Positions 10,229 through 21,518 of a DNA stretch of 63,964 bases are shown here, in pieces (position 1 is the stretch's first letter; each line of letters begins with the position of its first letter). Source of the DNA: Edwardsiella hoshinae NBRC 105699 = ATCC 33379 (GTDB lineage: Bacteria; Pseudomonadota; Gammaproteobacteria; Enterobacterales; Enterobacteriaceae); the NCBI RefSeq assembly GCF_000474215.1, contig NZ_BAUC01000035.1:1-63964 (forward strand), in the 5' to 3' direction. Below the pieces are notes generated by a model that searched no databases, had not been told where the DNA came from, and was given only the letters and a program-made list of their open reading frames with translations. A program made the translations under genes and the position numbers.

Positions 10229-12555
10229 ACCGCTTGCTCGACCCACTCTCGTAACGCTTGCACATCGTGGCGCCACTCCTGCTTCAGCTCTTCGATCCAC
10301 TCCTGCACGTTGTCCCACCAAGCAGGCAAAGTAGGCGTCTGGATCTGTTGCGCCAACTGTTGCAGATGGCGCAATCCCACCGAACCGGCGGCGCCTTTGA
10401 TCTTATGCCCTTCCTCGGTGATCCCTTTCTGATCGCGGGCAGTCATATTGGACTCCAACACCGAAAGGTAACCCGGCATCATCTTCTCGAAGACCGCCAA
10501 GCTCTGCGTGATCAATTGCGGCCCGACCAGCTCGAGATACTGTTGCAGCATCTCGGTGTCTAACAACTCACGCGCGTCGTGTACGGCCACGCCCACAGCA
10601 GTGGATGGTGCCGCCGGCGCACCGTCCCAGAAACGGCGGATCACCGCCGTTAACGCCGGGACGGCCAGCGGCTTGCTCAGCACGTCATCCATGCCGGCAT
10701 CCAGATACTCTTTTTTATCTTTCAATACATTCGCCGTCAGTGCCACCAGCGGAGGCAAAGCGGCCTTACCATAGCGTTGGCACAGGGTACGGGCGATATC
10801 CAGGCCAGTCATATCCGGCAATTGAATATCCAACAACACCAAGTCGTACTCCTGCGGATCAAACATGGAGAGCGCCTCGGCACCACTCATCGCCACCTCC
10901 ACGCTATTCCCCATCTTCTCCAGTACCGAACGCGCTACGATGACGTTCAACTCGATGTCTTCGACCAGCAGGACGTGTAATGCTGGCAACGGCATCTCTT
11001 CGTCGGCATGCGGTTCACTCAGCGCCTCCTCGACCAACGGTGCCCGGATGCTGAGGGTAAAACAGGCGCCTTTGCCCGCCTCGCTGTGAACAACGATATC
11101 GCCCCCCATCGCTTGGGCCAGGCGTTTGGAGACGGCCAGACCGATACCGGTTCCCGTAGCGGGCTTACCGCCGTTCCTATCCTTCACCTGATAATACATG
11201 GCGAAGATCTTGTCCTGTTCATCGCGTGGAATGCCGATACCGGTATCGCGAACCTCGAAGAGCAGCTTATCCGATGGCTCACGCCAGACGCGTACACTGA
11301 CCCCACCTTGTTGCGTGAACTTTACGGCGTTACCGATCAGATTCCACAGGATCTGACGCAAACGCGTCCCATCCGCCATAATTTTATGCGGCAAGCCAGC
11401 CTCGGGAGCCAGCGTAAAACTCAATCCCTTCGGTTGTACCAGCAAGCCGGAGAGATTCTCCAGATCCGTCAGAAAGCCGGTAAAGTCGATCTCCTGATTG
11501 TCCAACTGGACCTTACGGCGCTCAAGCTTATCCATCTCTATGATATCGTTAAATATATTACCAAGAGTGATGGCGCTGACGTGGATAGTTTTCAGGTACT
11601 TCAACTGTTCATCATTCAGCTCGGTATCCAAAAGGATACGGCTGAGGCCGACAATACCGTTGAGCGGAGTACGTAACTCATGACTAATGGTCGAGATGAA
11701 AGTGGTCTTATCGCGGCTCGCGTTCTCCAATGCATCCTGGTAGCGTTTACGCTCGGTGATGTCGCGCCCAAAGCCCATCAGGCCATGGCGTTTACCCACG
11801 CGATCGTAGAACGGCACCTTCCGCAACTCGAAGCAAGCCTTACGCCCATCGGGATAGACCAGCCACTGTTCATAGGTCAGCGAGACGTTGTGGCGGAATA
11901 CCTTCTCATCCGTCTCGATCACTTTCTGGGCGATATCCGCATCGTAGACATCGCGCGGCGTCAGGCCGATAAGCTGTTTCTCGCTCTTGCCGGTTAATAA
12001 TTCCATCGCACGGTTGCAGCCAGAAAATTCACCGTTCTCATTGCGGTAATACACCAGATCCGGGGAGGCGTCGAGGAAAGAGCGTAGCAGCGCAGATTGT
12101 TGCTCCAGCTCGACCTGAGCCAGCTCTCGCTGATCGATCTCGTGCTGGAGGGTATCCAGCACCTGCAAGCGTGCTTCCTCGGCCTTGACGCGGTCGGCGA
12201 TCTCTTGATTGAGTTGGGTGATATTGTCTTTAAGTTGCTGGTTGAGCTGCAAGTCACGATGGCGCATCTCCTCGAGTTTATTGACCAGCTTACTCAGACG
12301 CTGGCGTGACTCTTCCAACTGTTCGACCACCACCGATAGAAAGTACACGGCCCAGGGCGTGATCAGCAGTCCAAAGAACACCGAGCGCACCACGTCGATG
12401 CTGTCCACCTGACCACGCAACAACATAGTCACGGCTAACTGCACCACCATCGCGAGCAAGACTAACGCCAACGCAAGTAGGATGGAGAAGCGCACCAGCC
12501 CAAGTTTTACCATTAAATCAACGTAATACTGGGCTAATACCCGAATTTGTTTCAT
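10219..12555 (-). CDS. arcB: aerobic respiration sensor kinase ArcB (tripartite)
   Basis: ArcB senses the quinone-pool redox state and phosphorylates ArcA by a relay. The start giving MKQIRVLAQYYVDLMV yields 778 residues, exactly the E. coli length. Counted from that start, the relay residues fall at His292 (ISHELRTP), Asp576 (LLDIQLPD) and His717 (GHKIKGAAG), the canonical positions. Two transmembrane helices (about residues 22-77), a coiled-coil linker, a PAS domain, the HATPase region, a receiver and an Hpt domain follow in order. Its 3' end is antisense to the arcZ terminator. Confidence 0.97.
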   Translation of the reverse strand: MKQIRVLAQYYVDLMVKLGLVRFSILLALALVLLAMVVQLAVTMLLRGQVDSIDVVRSVFFGLLITPWAVYFLSVVVEQLEESRQRLSKLVNKLEEMRHRDLQLNQQLKDNITQLNQEIADRVKAEEARLQVLDTLQHEIDQRELAQVELEQQSALLRSFLDASPDLVYYRNENGEFSGCNRAMELLTGKSEKQLIGLTPRDVYDADIAQKVIETDEKVFRHNVSLTYEQWLVYPDGRKACFELRKVPFYDRVGKRHGLMGFGRDITERKRYQDALENASRDKTTFISTISHELRTPLNGIVGLSRILLDTELNDEQLKYLKTIHVSAITLGNIFNDIIEMDKLERRKVQLDNQEIDFTGFLTDLENLSGLLVQPKGLSFTLAPEAGLPHKIMADGTRLRQILWNLIGNAVKFTQQGGVSVRVWREPSDKLLFEVRDTGIGIPRDEQDKIFAMYYQVKDRNGGKPATGTGIGLAVSKRLAQAMGGDIVVHSEAGKGACFTLSIRAPLVEEALSEPHADEEMPLPALHVLLVEDIELNVIVARSVLEKMGNSVEVAMSGAEALSMFDPQEYDLVLLDIQLPDMTGLDIARTLCQRYGKAALPPLVALTANVLKDKKEYLDAGMDDVLSKPLAVPALTAVIRRFWDGAPAAPSTAVGVAVHDARELLDTEMLQQYLELVGPQLITQSLAVFEKMMPGYLSVLESNMTARDQKGITEEGHKIKGAAGSVGLRHLQQLAQQIQTPTLPAWWDNVQEWIEELKQEWRHDVQALREWVEQAVKK

Positions 12556-12628
12556 CTTGCACTCCCCGGCCGTTTTCCCTGAACCATCATACCGTAAAAT
12601 CGCCGCTAACCGCTTGGGCACGGCGCAG

Positions 12629-13531
12629 TTAGCATGCCGACGCCTGCCCGCCATGACGCAACAGATAGTCGTTGATCGCCACCATGCCAGTCCAACGATT
12701 CTCGCACCATTGTGGGGCCAGTAGCGTCGGACGGCGCGCGCTGGCGGAAATACGATGGTAGATCACCGCAGGAGGCGTGTGACGGATCATCTCGGCGGCC
12801 GTCTGTACATACTGCTCTAGGGTCAATGCCGGCAGACGCCCGGCCTGCCAAGCCTTGGCCATCACGCTACCGCTGACGATGTGCAACGGGTGCAACTTGA
12901 TACCGTCGACGCCCGTCTCGACCACCCGTTGCAGCGTCTCTAGACAATCCGAGTGGCTCTCCCCGGGTAAACCGACGATCAGATGGCTACAGACTTTCAA
13001 TCCACGCGCCCGGGCGGCGCGCGTGGTGCGCTGGTAACAAGCAAAATCATGCCCGCGGTTGATGCGGTGCAGGGTACGATCGTGGGCACTCTGTAGTCCC
13101 AGCTCCAACCAGACCTCATACCCCTGCTCACGGTATTCCGCCAGCAGATCGAGCACACTCTCCGGTACGCAATCAGGGCGCGTTCCCACGCACAACCCCA
13201 CCATATCCGCCTGTCGGAGCGCCTCTTGGTACATTTCACGCAGCACGCAAACCTCAGCATAGGTACTGGTATAGGCTTGAAAATAGGCCAGATAACGCCG
13301 GGCACGGTTCACCTTACGCGCCTGCGCCGCCAGCTGTTCGGCAATGCTACGCTGTTGCATCTGCTCGTCGGCAAAGGAGGCGACATTGCAAAAGGTGCAT
13401 CCCCCGCGACCGAGAGTTCCGTCACGGTTGGGACAACTAAAGCCGCCGTGCAAGGTCAGTTTATGGATTTTTTCACCATAACGGCGCTGCAAATCCGCGC
13501 CGAACATATTAACTAATTGCTGCAACTGCAT
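12629..13531 (-). CDS. yhcC: radical SAM protein YhcC (TIGR01212 family)
   Basis: This is a radical S-adenosylmethionine protein of unknown substrate. The 300-residue chain carries the family's cluster region FSCPNRDGTLGRGGCTFCN near residue 31, with cysteines spaced CX11CX2C, then Elp3-like repeats such as GLCVGTRPDCVPESVLDLL. It sits between arcB and gltB, as in E. coli, transcribed in the same direction as arcB with a 73-bp gap. Function cannot be assigned from sequence. Confidence 0.9.
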   Translation of the reverse strand: MQLQQLVNMFGADLQRRYGEKIHKLTLHGGFSCPNRDGTLGRGGCTFCNVASFADEQMQQRSIAEQLAAQARKVNRARRYLAYFQAYTSTYAEVCVLREMYQEALRQADMVGLCVGTRPDCVPESVLDLLAEYREQGYEVWLELGLQSAHDRTLHRINRGHDFACYQRTTRAARARGLKVCSHLIVGLPGESHSDCLETLQRVVETGVDGIKLHPLHIVSGSVMAKAWQAGRLPALTLEQYVQTAAEMIRHTPPAVIYHRISASARRPTLLAPQWCENRWTGMVAINDYLLRHGGQASAC

Positions 13532-14223
13532 AATCGACTACACGCCCCATCTAACCCGCCGGCAAAGTGCGCCATTATACGCCGAGCCGTCCTGTTACGC
13601 GCCCCTGGCGTGCCTCTGCGGCGCGCGTCCCCGGAGAACGGCGCAGAGATGCCATAAGAACATGACTACTTATGCAATGATAAAACCATCAATCCCTGAC
13701 CACAAAATGACCGTGGCGGTGGAATATTTCAACAGACTAAAAACAAAATTAACCATCACCATTACATTAATTTTTGAAATTTTAATCCGATAAAAAAGAA
13801 GTTATTAGCATGAGACAGCATAATGAGAGGGGTTTTATAGTGACCAATGGTTAATCATTACGTCAGTGATCGTGTGGGCTCATCGTGCGCGCAGATCCTA
13901 TTTTTATTTTAAAATCAATGCAATGACTCAAAAAACGCCACATGAAACTGTGATAGACCCCTCATTTGACCTGAGAAATCTTTCCCGATAAGTTGAAAAG
14001 CCGCCGGAAATAAAATCAATAACCATCCGTGCGGCACAACATCACATCACAGTCATCCAGTTATTTATGTCCCCCGCGTAACGAGTGACAGCTTGCTTGT
14101 GAATACCGATGCAAGCGGCTGCCCGGCGGGCGGATCTCCCGTGCCAGTTGACGGGGGCTCTGCCCGCCAGCGGTTGCCGCGCTCAGCGGCGGGGTACGCA
14201 GAGCTTGGGGAGGTTCACTGAAT
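13532..14223. other. yhcC-gltB divergent intergenic region (692 bp)
   Basis: No gene is seen. The middle (about 13660-14060) is AT-rich with several A- and T-tracts, as expected for the Lrp, IHF and other regulator binding known upstream of gltBDF in E. coli. The last 130 bp are GC-rich and structured (listed separately). A weak TTGACC at 13966 with a GATAAG or TAAGTT -10 is a possible but unconvincing gltB promoter. Confidence 0.6.
14091..14190 (+). promoter_or_regulatory. structured leader upstream of gltB
   Basis: Three consecutive potential hairpins precede the gltB start. The first is GCTTGC (14091) with GCAAGC (14111). The second is a nested stem GGCGGGC (14125) with GCCCGCC (14162), enclosing CCCGT (14138) with ACGGG (14151). 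The third is GCCGC with GCGGC near 14176-14189. Whether they form in RNA depends on the unmapped transcription start. Confidence 0.4.
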
Positions 14224-17200
14224 ATGTTGTACGATGCATCCCACGAAAGGGACAACTGCGGCTTCGGCTTGATTGCCCATATCGAAGGCGAGCCGAGTCA
14301 TAAGGTCGTGCGTACCGCCATCCACGCCCTGGCCCGCATGCAACACCGCGGCGCGATCCTGGCCGACGGCAAAACCGGCGATGGTTGCGGGCTGTTATTG
14401 CAGAAGCCTGACCGTTTCCTGCGCATGGTCGCAGAGGAGCGGGGCTGGCGCTTGGCGAAGAACTACGCCGTCGGCATGTTGTTCCTCAGTCGCGATAACG
14501 AACAGGCACGCGACGCGCAGCGCATCGTCGAAGAGGAGTTACAGAACGAAACCCTGTCCATCGTTGGTTGGCGTGAAGTGCCGGTTAACCAAGAGGTCCT
14601 CGGCGAGATCGCCCTCTCTTCGATGCCACGCATCGAACAAATCTTCATTAACGCGCCAGCCGGATGGCGTCCACGCGATCTGGAGCGACGTCTGTTTGTC
14701 GCCCGGCGGCGTATCGAAAAGCGTATCCATCATCCCGACTTCTACATCTGTAGCCTCTCTAACCTGGTGACCATCTACAAGGGTCTATGTATGCCGGCCG
14801 ATCTGCCACGCTTCTACCCTGATCTGGCCGATCTGCGTATGGAGTCGGCTATTTGCCTGTTCCACCAACGCTTCTCGACCAATACCGTACCACGCTGGCC
14901 ACTAGCACAGCCATTTCGCTACCTTGCTCACAACGGCGAGATCAACACCATCACCGGTAACCGACAATGGGCGCGAGCGCGCACCTATAAGTTCAAGACG
15001 CCGCTGATCCCCGATCTGCACGATGCCGCGCCTTTCGTCAACGAGAGTGGCTCCGATTCCAGCTCGCTGGACAACATGCTGGAGCTGCTGCTTAGTGGTG
15101 GGATGGACATCGTGCGCGCCATGCGTCTGCTGGTACCGCCTGCCTGGCAGAACAACCCCGACATGGATCCCGATCTACGCGCCTTCTTCGACTTCAACTC
15201 GATGCACATGGAGCCATGGGATGGGCCGGCGGGCATCGTAATGTCCGACGGGCGCTTCGCCGCCTGTAACCTGGATCGCAATGGCCTGCGCCCGGCGCGC
15301 TATGTGATCACCAAAGATAAGCTGATCACCTGCGCCTCGGAGGTCGGGATCTGGGAATACCAACCCGACGAGGTGGTCGAGAAGGGACGCGTCGGCCCCG
15401 GTGAATTAATGGTGATCGACACCCGCTCCGGCCACATTCTCCATTCGCAGGAGACCGATGACGATCTGAAGAGCCGCCACCCCTATCGCGAGTGGATGGA
15501 GAAGAACGTACGCCGCCTGATCCCCTTCGAGGATCTGCCTGACGATCAAGTCGGTAGTCGCACCCTGGATGACCGCACGCTGCTTAGCTACCAGAAACAG
15601 TTTGCCTACAGCCGCGAAGAGATCGAGCAGATCGTGCAGGTTCTGGGGGAGAATGGCCAAGAGGCCACTGGCTCGATGGGCGATGACACGCCGTTCGCCG
15701 TGCTCTCCAGCCGGCCACGCCTGATCTATGACTATTTCCGCCAACAGTTCGCCCAGGTAACCAACCCGCCTATCGATCCGCTGCGTGAGGCGCACGTCAT
15801 GTCGCTCTCCACCAGCATCGGGCGCGAAATGAACGTCTTCTGCGAGGCGGAAGGCCAGGCGCACCGCTTAAACTTCAAGTCGCCGGTGCTGCTCTACTCC
15901 GACTTCGTGCAGTTGACCGGACAAGATGAGGAGTACTATCGCGCCGAAACACTCGACATCACCTTCGATCCGCAACAGCGCGATCTACGCCAAGCCATCG
16001 CTGAACTGTGCGACGAGGCCGAGCGCCGGGTACGCCAGGGCGCCGTCATGCTGGTGCTCTCCGATCGCGCCATCGGCATACAGCGCCTGCCGATCCCTGC
16101 CCCGATGGCCGTCGGTGCCGTGCAGCAGCGACTGGTGGAGCAGAACCTGCGTTGCGATGCCAACATCATCGTCGAAACGGCCAGCGCTCGCGACCCGCAC
16201 CATTTCGCCGTGTTGCTCGGCTTCGGCGCCACCGCCATTTATCCCTATCTGGCCTATGAAACGCTGGCCAAACTGGTGGATAGCGGTGCCATCACCCGCA
16301 GCTACCGCCAGGTGATGCTCAATTACCGTAACGGGATCAACAAGGGGCTGTACAAGATCATGTCCAAGATGGGCATCTCGACGGTGGCCTCTTACCGCTG
16401 CTCCAAGCTGTTCGAAGCCGTCGGGCTGCACACCGAGATCTGCGCGCTCTGCTTCCCCGGTGTCGTCAGTCGCATCGGCGGTGCCAACTTCAGCGACTTC
16501 CAACAAGATCTACACAACCTGGCGCGCCGTGCCTGGCTCGCCCGCCAGCCTTTGGAACAGGGCGGCTTGTTGAAATATGTGCATGACGGTGAATATCACG
16601 CCTATAACCCAGATGTAGTACGCGCTCTACAACAGGCGGTCAACAGCGGCGAATACCATGACTATCAGCGTTATGCAGAGTTGGTCAACCACCGCCCGGT
16701 GACCACGCTACGCGATCTACTGGCACTGCGTCCCGCGTCGCAACCGCTCGATCTGGAGCAAGTCGAGCCAGAGAGAGAGCTATTCCAGCGTTTCGACACC
16801 GCAGCCATGTCCATCGGAGCCCTGAGTCCCGAGGCGCACGAGGCGCTAGCCCAGGCGATGAACGGCTTGGGGGGCTTCTCTAACTCTGGCGAAGGCGGCG
16901 AAGATCCGGCCCGTTATCGTACCGATAAAGTCTCGCGCATCAAGCAGGTTGCCTCTGGACGCTTCGGCGTTACCCCGGCCTACCTGGTCAATGCCGACGT
17001 GATCCAGATTAAGGTGGCGCAAGGGGCTAAGCCAGGTGAAGGTGGTCAGTTGCCGGGCGATAAGGTGACGCCCTACATCGCTAAGCTGCGCTACTCGGTG
17101 CCTGGCGTCACCCTGATCTCGCCCCCGCCACATCACGACATCTACTCCATCGAGGATCTGGCACAGTTGATCTTCGATCTTAAACAGGTTAACCCGCGCG

Positions 17201-18681
17201 CGCTAATCTCCGTCAAGCTGGTCTCCGAGCCGGGCGTCGGTACCATCGCGACCGGGGTTGCCAAGGCCTATGCCGACCTGATCACGATTGCCGGCTACGA
17301 TGGAGGCACGGGGGCCAGCCCACTCTCCTCGGTGAAACATGCTGGTTGTCCCTGGGAACTGGGGCTGGTAGAAACGCAACAGGCGCTGGTCGCGAACGGG
17401 TTACGCCATAAGATCCGTCTCCAGGTGGACGGAGGACTGAAGAGCGGCGTCGACATCGTTAAAGCAGCGATCCTTGGGGCGGAGAGCTTCGGGTTCGGTA
17501 CCGGACCGATGGTCGCCCTGGGCTGCAAGTACCTGCGTATCTGCCACCTTAATAACTGTGCGACCGGCGTCGCGACCCAAGATGAGAAGCTACGCCGCGA
17601 CCACTTCCATGGCCTGCCGTTACGCGTCAGCCACTACTTCCACTTTATCGCCCGCGAAACCCGCGAGCTGATGGCGCAACTTGGGGTTCGTCGCCTCGTG
17701 GATCTGATCGGGCGTACCGATCTGCTGACCACACTGGACGGGATCACTGCCAAGCAGCAACGCCTGGATCTGGCACCGCTACTGGAAACCGCCACGCCCC
17801 ATCCGGGCAAGGCGCTGTACTGCACCGAGGGAAACCCACCCTTCGACGCGGGAGTGCTCAACCAGAATCTGCTGGCCCAATTACACCAAAACATCGCCAA
17901 CCGCCAAGGACGTACGCTGTTCTGCGACATTCATAATACCGACCGCTCGGTCGGTGCCTCGCTCTCCGGTACCATCGCCGAGCGTTACGGCGAGCAAGGG
18001 ATGGCCAGCGCACCACTGAAGCTGCAATTTAACGGTACCGCCGGCCAGAGCTTTGGCGTGTGGAACGCCGCCGGTGTCGAACTGACGTTAACCGGTGACG
18101 CTAACGACTATGTCGGCAAGGGAATGGCCGGCGGGCGTATCGTCGTCCGGCCGCCCGTCGGCTCTGCTTTCCGCAGCCATGAAGCCAGTATCATCGGCAA
18201 CACCTGTCTATATGGTGCCACCGGCGGGAAGCTGTTTGCCGCCGGGCGCGCCGGCGAGCGTTTTGCTGTGCGTAACTCCGGCGCGCTGACAGTGGTCGAA
18301 GGAATCGGGGATAACGGCTGCGAATATATGACCGGCGGCATCGTCTGCATCCTTGGACGCACAGGCATCAACTTCGGAGCCGGAATGACCGGAGGTTTCG
18401 CCTATGTCCTCGACGAGGACGGTGAGTTCCGTCAACGCGTCAACGCGGAACTGGTCGAGGTGTTGGATATGACAGATCTGGCGATCCACGAGGAGCACCT
18501 GCGCGGCATGATCACCGAACACGTCCGCCTGACCGGCTCTGGACGCGGCGAAACGATTCTGGCCGACTGGCCGCATTGGGCCACGCATTTCGTGCTGGTC
18601 AAACCCAAGTCTAGCGACGTGAAAGCGCTGCTAGGACACCGTAGCCGCTCCGCAGCCGAGCTGCGTGTACAGGCCCAATAA
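14224..18681 (+). CDS. gltB: glutamate synthase (NADPH) large subunit GltB
   Basis: GltB hydrolyses glutamine and transfers the ammonia through an internal tunnel to 2-oxoglutarate, giving two glutamates with GltD. The 1485-residue protein starts MLYDASHERDN; the nucleophile is Cys12 (CGFG), exposed after removal of an 11-residue propeptide, as in E. coli. The glutaminase domain, central domain, FMN-binding synthase domain and C-terminal beta-helix follow. The 3Fe-4S cysteines are Cys1101, Cys1107 and Cys1112 (CKYLRICHLNNC). The ribosome site GGGGAGG precedes the start. gltD follows after 15 bp. Confidence 0.98.
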   Translation: MLYDASHERDNCGFGLIAHIEGEPSHKVVRTAIHALARMQHRGAILADGKTGDGCGLLLQKPDRFLRMVAEERGWRLAKNYAVGMLFLSRDNEQARDAQRIVEEELQNETLSIVGWREVPVNQEVLGEIALSSMPRIEQIFINAPAGWRPRDLERRLFVARRRIEKRIHHPDFYICSLSNLVTIYKGLCMPADLPRFYPDLADLRMESAICLFHQRFSTNTVPRWPLAQPFRYLAHNGEINTITGNRQWARARTYKFKTPLIPDLHDAAPFVNESGSDSSSLDNMLELLLSGGMDIVRAMRLLVPPAWQNNPDMDPDLRAFFDFNSMHMEPWDGPAGIVMSDGRFAACNLDRNGLRPARYVITKDKLITCASEVGIWEYQPDEVVEKGRVGPGELMVIDTRSGHILHSQETDDDLKSRHPYREWMEKNVRRLIPFEDLPDDQVGSRTLDDRTLLSYQKQFAYSREEIEQIVQVLGENGQEATGSMGDDTPFAVLSSRPRLIYDYFRQQFAQVTNPPIDPLREAHVMSLSTSIGREMNVFCEAEGQAHRLNFKSPVLLYSDFVQLTGQDEEYYRAETLDITFDPQQRDLRQAIAELCDEAERRVRQGAVMLVLSDRAIGIQRLPIPAPMAVGAVQQRLVEQNLRCDANIIVETASARDPHHFAVLLGFGATAIYPYLAYETLAKLVDSGAITRSYRQVMLNYRNGINKGLYKIMSKMGISTVASYRCSKLFEAVGLHTEICALCFPGVVSRIGGANFSDFQQDLHNLARRAWLARQPLEQGGLLKYVHDGEYHAYNPDVVRALQQAVNSGEYHDYQRYAELVNHRPVTTLRDLLALRPASQPLDLEQVEPERELFQRFDTAAMSIGALSPEAHEALAQAMNGLGGFSNSGEGGEDPARYRTDKVSRIKQVASGRFGVTPAYLVNADVIQIKVAQGAKPGEGGQLPGDKVTPYIAKLRYSVPGVTLISPPPHHDIYSIEDLAQLIFDLKQVNPRALISVKLVSEPGVGTIATGVAKAYADLITIAGYDGGTGASPLSSVKHAGCPWELGLVETQQALVANGLRHKIRLQVDGGLKSGVDIVKAAILGAESFGFGTGPMVALGCKYLRICHLNNCATGVATQDEKLRRDHFHGLPLRVSHYFHFIARETRELMAQLGVRRLVDLIGRTDLLTTLDGITAKQQRLDLAPLLETATPHPGKALYCTEGNPPFDAGVLNQNLLAQLHQNIANRQGRTLFCDIHNTDRSVGASLSGTIAERYGEQGMASAPLKLQFNGTAGQSFGVWNAAGVELTLTGDANDYVGKGMAGGRIVVRPPVGSAFRSHEASIIGNTCLYGATGGKLFAAGRAGERFAVRNSGALTVVEGIGDNGCEYMTGGIVCILGRTGINFGAGMTGGFAYVLDEDGEFRQRVNAELVEVLDMTDLAIHEEHLRGMITEHVRLTGSGRGETILADWPHWATHFVLVKPKSSDVKALLGHRSRSAAELRVQAQ

Positions 18682-20115
<1,434 letters not shown>

Positions 20116-20128
20116 CACGTCGGTAAAC

Positions 20129-20149
20129 GAGGCGGCCACACGCCGCCTC
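20129..20149 (+). terminator. hairpin after gltD
   Basis: The perfect 8-bp stem GAGGCGGC/GCCGCCTC has a 5-base loop (CACGC spanning 20137-20141). It lies between the convergent gltD and LysR-type genes. Only a weak T-rich stretch (TCATCC) follows. Confidence 0.55.
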
Positions 20150-21139
20150 TCATCCTGGCGCGACGCACGCCGCGTCCGCCTCCCGCGTCATAGTCGAGCC
20201 TAACGCCTGCGCTTCGCCGGCGAAGCGTAGAAACAGATCGCGCAGCCACTGGATCGCCGGATCATGATGTACCCGATGATGCCAGATCAAACGGGTATAG
20301 AAACGGCCCGCGGCGACGGGATAGGGCAGGATCGTCAAGTTAGCCATCCCGGCGAAGTAACGGGCGGTTTGCAGCGGCAATGCCAAGACAAAGTCGGTCT
20401 GCGCCAGGATCATTGGTGCCGCTAGAAAGTAGGGCAGCGACATGGCGACGTCGTACTCCACCTGCGGGCCCGTCAACGGATGTCCTACCGCCGCTCCCGG
20501 CGTGCCGTCATGCAGGCTAATCTGTAGCCGGCGATAGGCATTGATCTGCGCCAAGTTCGGCGTCTCGCCGCGCCGCATCCGGTGCGCTAACGGGTGTTCC
20601 CGACGCACGAGGCAGACGATCTCCGTCTGGAAGAGGTTCGCCTCATGAAAATCCGCAGGTAGTTCGATCAAGGGGTAGATGGCCAGATCCATGCGACCGA
20701 ACTTCAGGCTGGAGAACAGATCATCGCCAATCGGTAGGATCGCGATCCGCGCCTGAGGCGCTTGCTGAAACAATGCCTTCACCACGCGTGAGAAGATCAT
20801 CCCGACACCGTTATCCACCGCCCCAAGCGTCAGCGTGCGTCGCAACGTCTGCGGATCGAACTGATAAGGTCTCGTCAGGTGATCCAAGGCTTGCAGCACA
20901 CGCGTCACCTGCGGCATCAGTTCACGCGCTCGCGCGGTCGCCTGCATGCCATAGCCACCTTTGACAAACAGGGCATCCAGAAAGATGAGGCGTAACTTAG
21001 CCAATGCACGACTGGCCGCAGCCTGGCTCATTCCCATGCGCATCGCCGCTTGAGAAAGCGAGCCGGTTTCCGTCAACGCGCGAAATAACGCCAGCAGTTC
21101 ACTATCCAGCGCTACATTATTCAGTTTACGCATGATCAT
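20150..21139 (-). CDS. LysR-type transcriptional regulator, divergent from assT
   Basis: This 329-residue LysR-family regulator has an N-terminal winged helix-turn-helix (SLSQAAMRMGMSQAAASRALAKLR, about residues 27-51) and a periplasmic-binding-protein-like effector domain from about residue 95. It is transcribed away from assT across a 379-bp region holding an LTTR-type inverted repeat. The usual logic of divergent LysR genes suggests that it controls assT-dsbL-dsbI and itself. The inducer, perhaps an aryl sulfate, phenol or sulfur signal, cannot be read from the sequence. The frame could start at either of two ATGs six bases apart. Confidence 0.85.
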   Translation of the reverse strand: MIMRKLNNVALDSELLALFRALTETGSLSQAAMRMGMSQAAASRALAKLRLIFLDALFVKGGYGMQATARARELMPQVTRVLQALDHLTRPYQFDPQTLRRTLTLGAVDNGVGMIFSRVVKALFQQAPQARIAILPIGDDLFSSLKFGRMDLAIYPLIELPADFHEANLFQTEIVCLVRREHPLAHRMRRGETPNLAQINAYRRLQISLHDGTPGAAVGHPLTGPQVEYDVAMSLPYFLAAPMILAQTDFVLALPLQTARYFAGMANLTILPYPVAAGRFYTRLIWHHRVHHDPAIQWLRDLFLRFAGEAQALGSTMTREADAACVAPG

Positions 21140-21157
21140 TATCCGGAAATAAGTATT

Positions 21158-21177
21158 TATCTCCCTCTACAGATAAC
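21158..21177. promoter_or_regulatory. candidate LysR-type regulator box
   Basis: The perfect inverted repeat TTATCT-N8-AGATAA contains the T-N11-A core of LTTR recognition boxes. It lies 18 bp upstream of the regulator's own start and just before a promoter-like element facing assT. Confidence 0.5.
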
Positions 21178-21185
21178 CTACTATC

Positions 21186-21215
21186 TTGACAAAAGAAATC
21201 CTTGCCGAATTAAAT
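21186..21215 (+). promoter_or_regulatory. candidate assT promoter
   Basis: TTGACA (21186-21191) and TTAAAT (21210-21215) are 18 bp apart on the plus strand. Initiation near 21222 would place the LTTR box around -54, a plausible activator position, and leave a 5' leader of about 297 nt. A promoter nearer the gene is not excluded. Confidence 0.45.
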
Positions 21216-21518
21216 TACGTGATAACAGTCAAGTTATTATCATAACATGGTGCATCAACACGCTATTTTTATCAGTTATAAAAATATGCGTCAGCGTAAT
21301 GCCCTTAATATTCATAAAATACATTCCCTGGCAAAACAATCATCGATGCAATGTAATAAATAGAATTCTTATATTATTTATTATCGCATGACTTATAACC
21401 TCGACACATGAAAGAAAGTAACGGGTTCCCTTTTTTAGGATACGACGGACGGCTGGCCCCCAACGCCTCACCGTCCTCTGATAATCAACATGGATTATTG
21501 CAACGTTAGGAGAACACT

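Larger units (their letters stand above)
21140..21518. other. LysR-assT divergent control region (379 bp)
   Basis: No gene is seen. The stretch is distinctly AT-rich compared with its GC-rich neighbours. It holds the inverted repeat at 21158, a promoter-like pair at 21186 and a second inverted repeat ATAAC-N6-GTTAT (21222-21237). A long A/T-rich leader follows before the assT ribosome site (TTAGGAG near 21506). Confidence 0.6.

Noticed and set aside
11008-11676. 222-codon open frame opposite arcB
   Set aside because: It is antisense to conserved arcB kinase and receiver domains, with no ribosome site or domain.
13966-13994. Sigma-70 promoter for gltB (TTGACC with GATAAG or TAAGTT)
   Set aside because: Either the spacing (15 bp) or the -10 match (3 of 6) is poor, so it is not listed as a feature.
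14109-14303. Apparent absence of the GltB nucleophile cysteine at the start of the protein, and an overlapping small frame
   Set aside because: The nucleophile is Cys12, after an 11-residue propeptide that is removed, so nothing is missing. The small overlapping frame has no family features.
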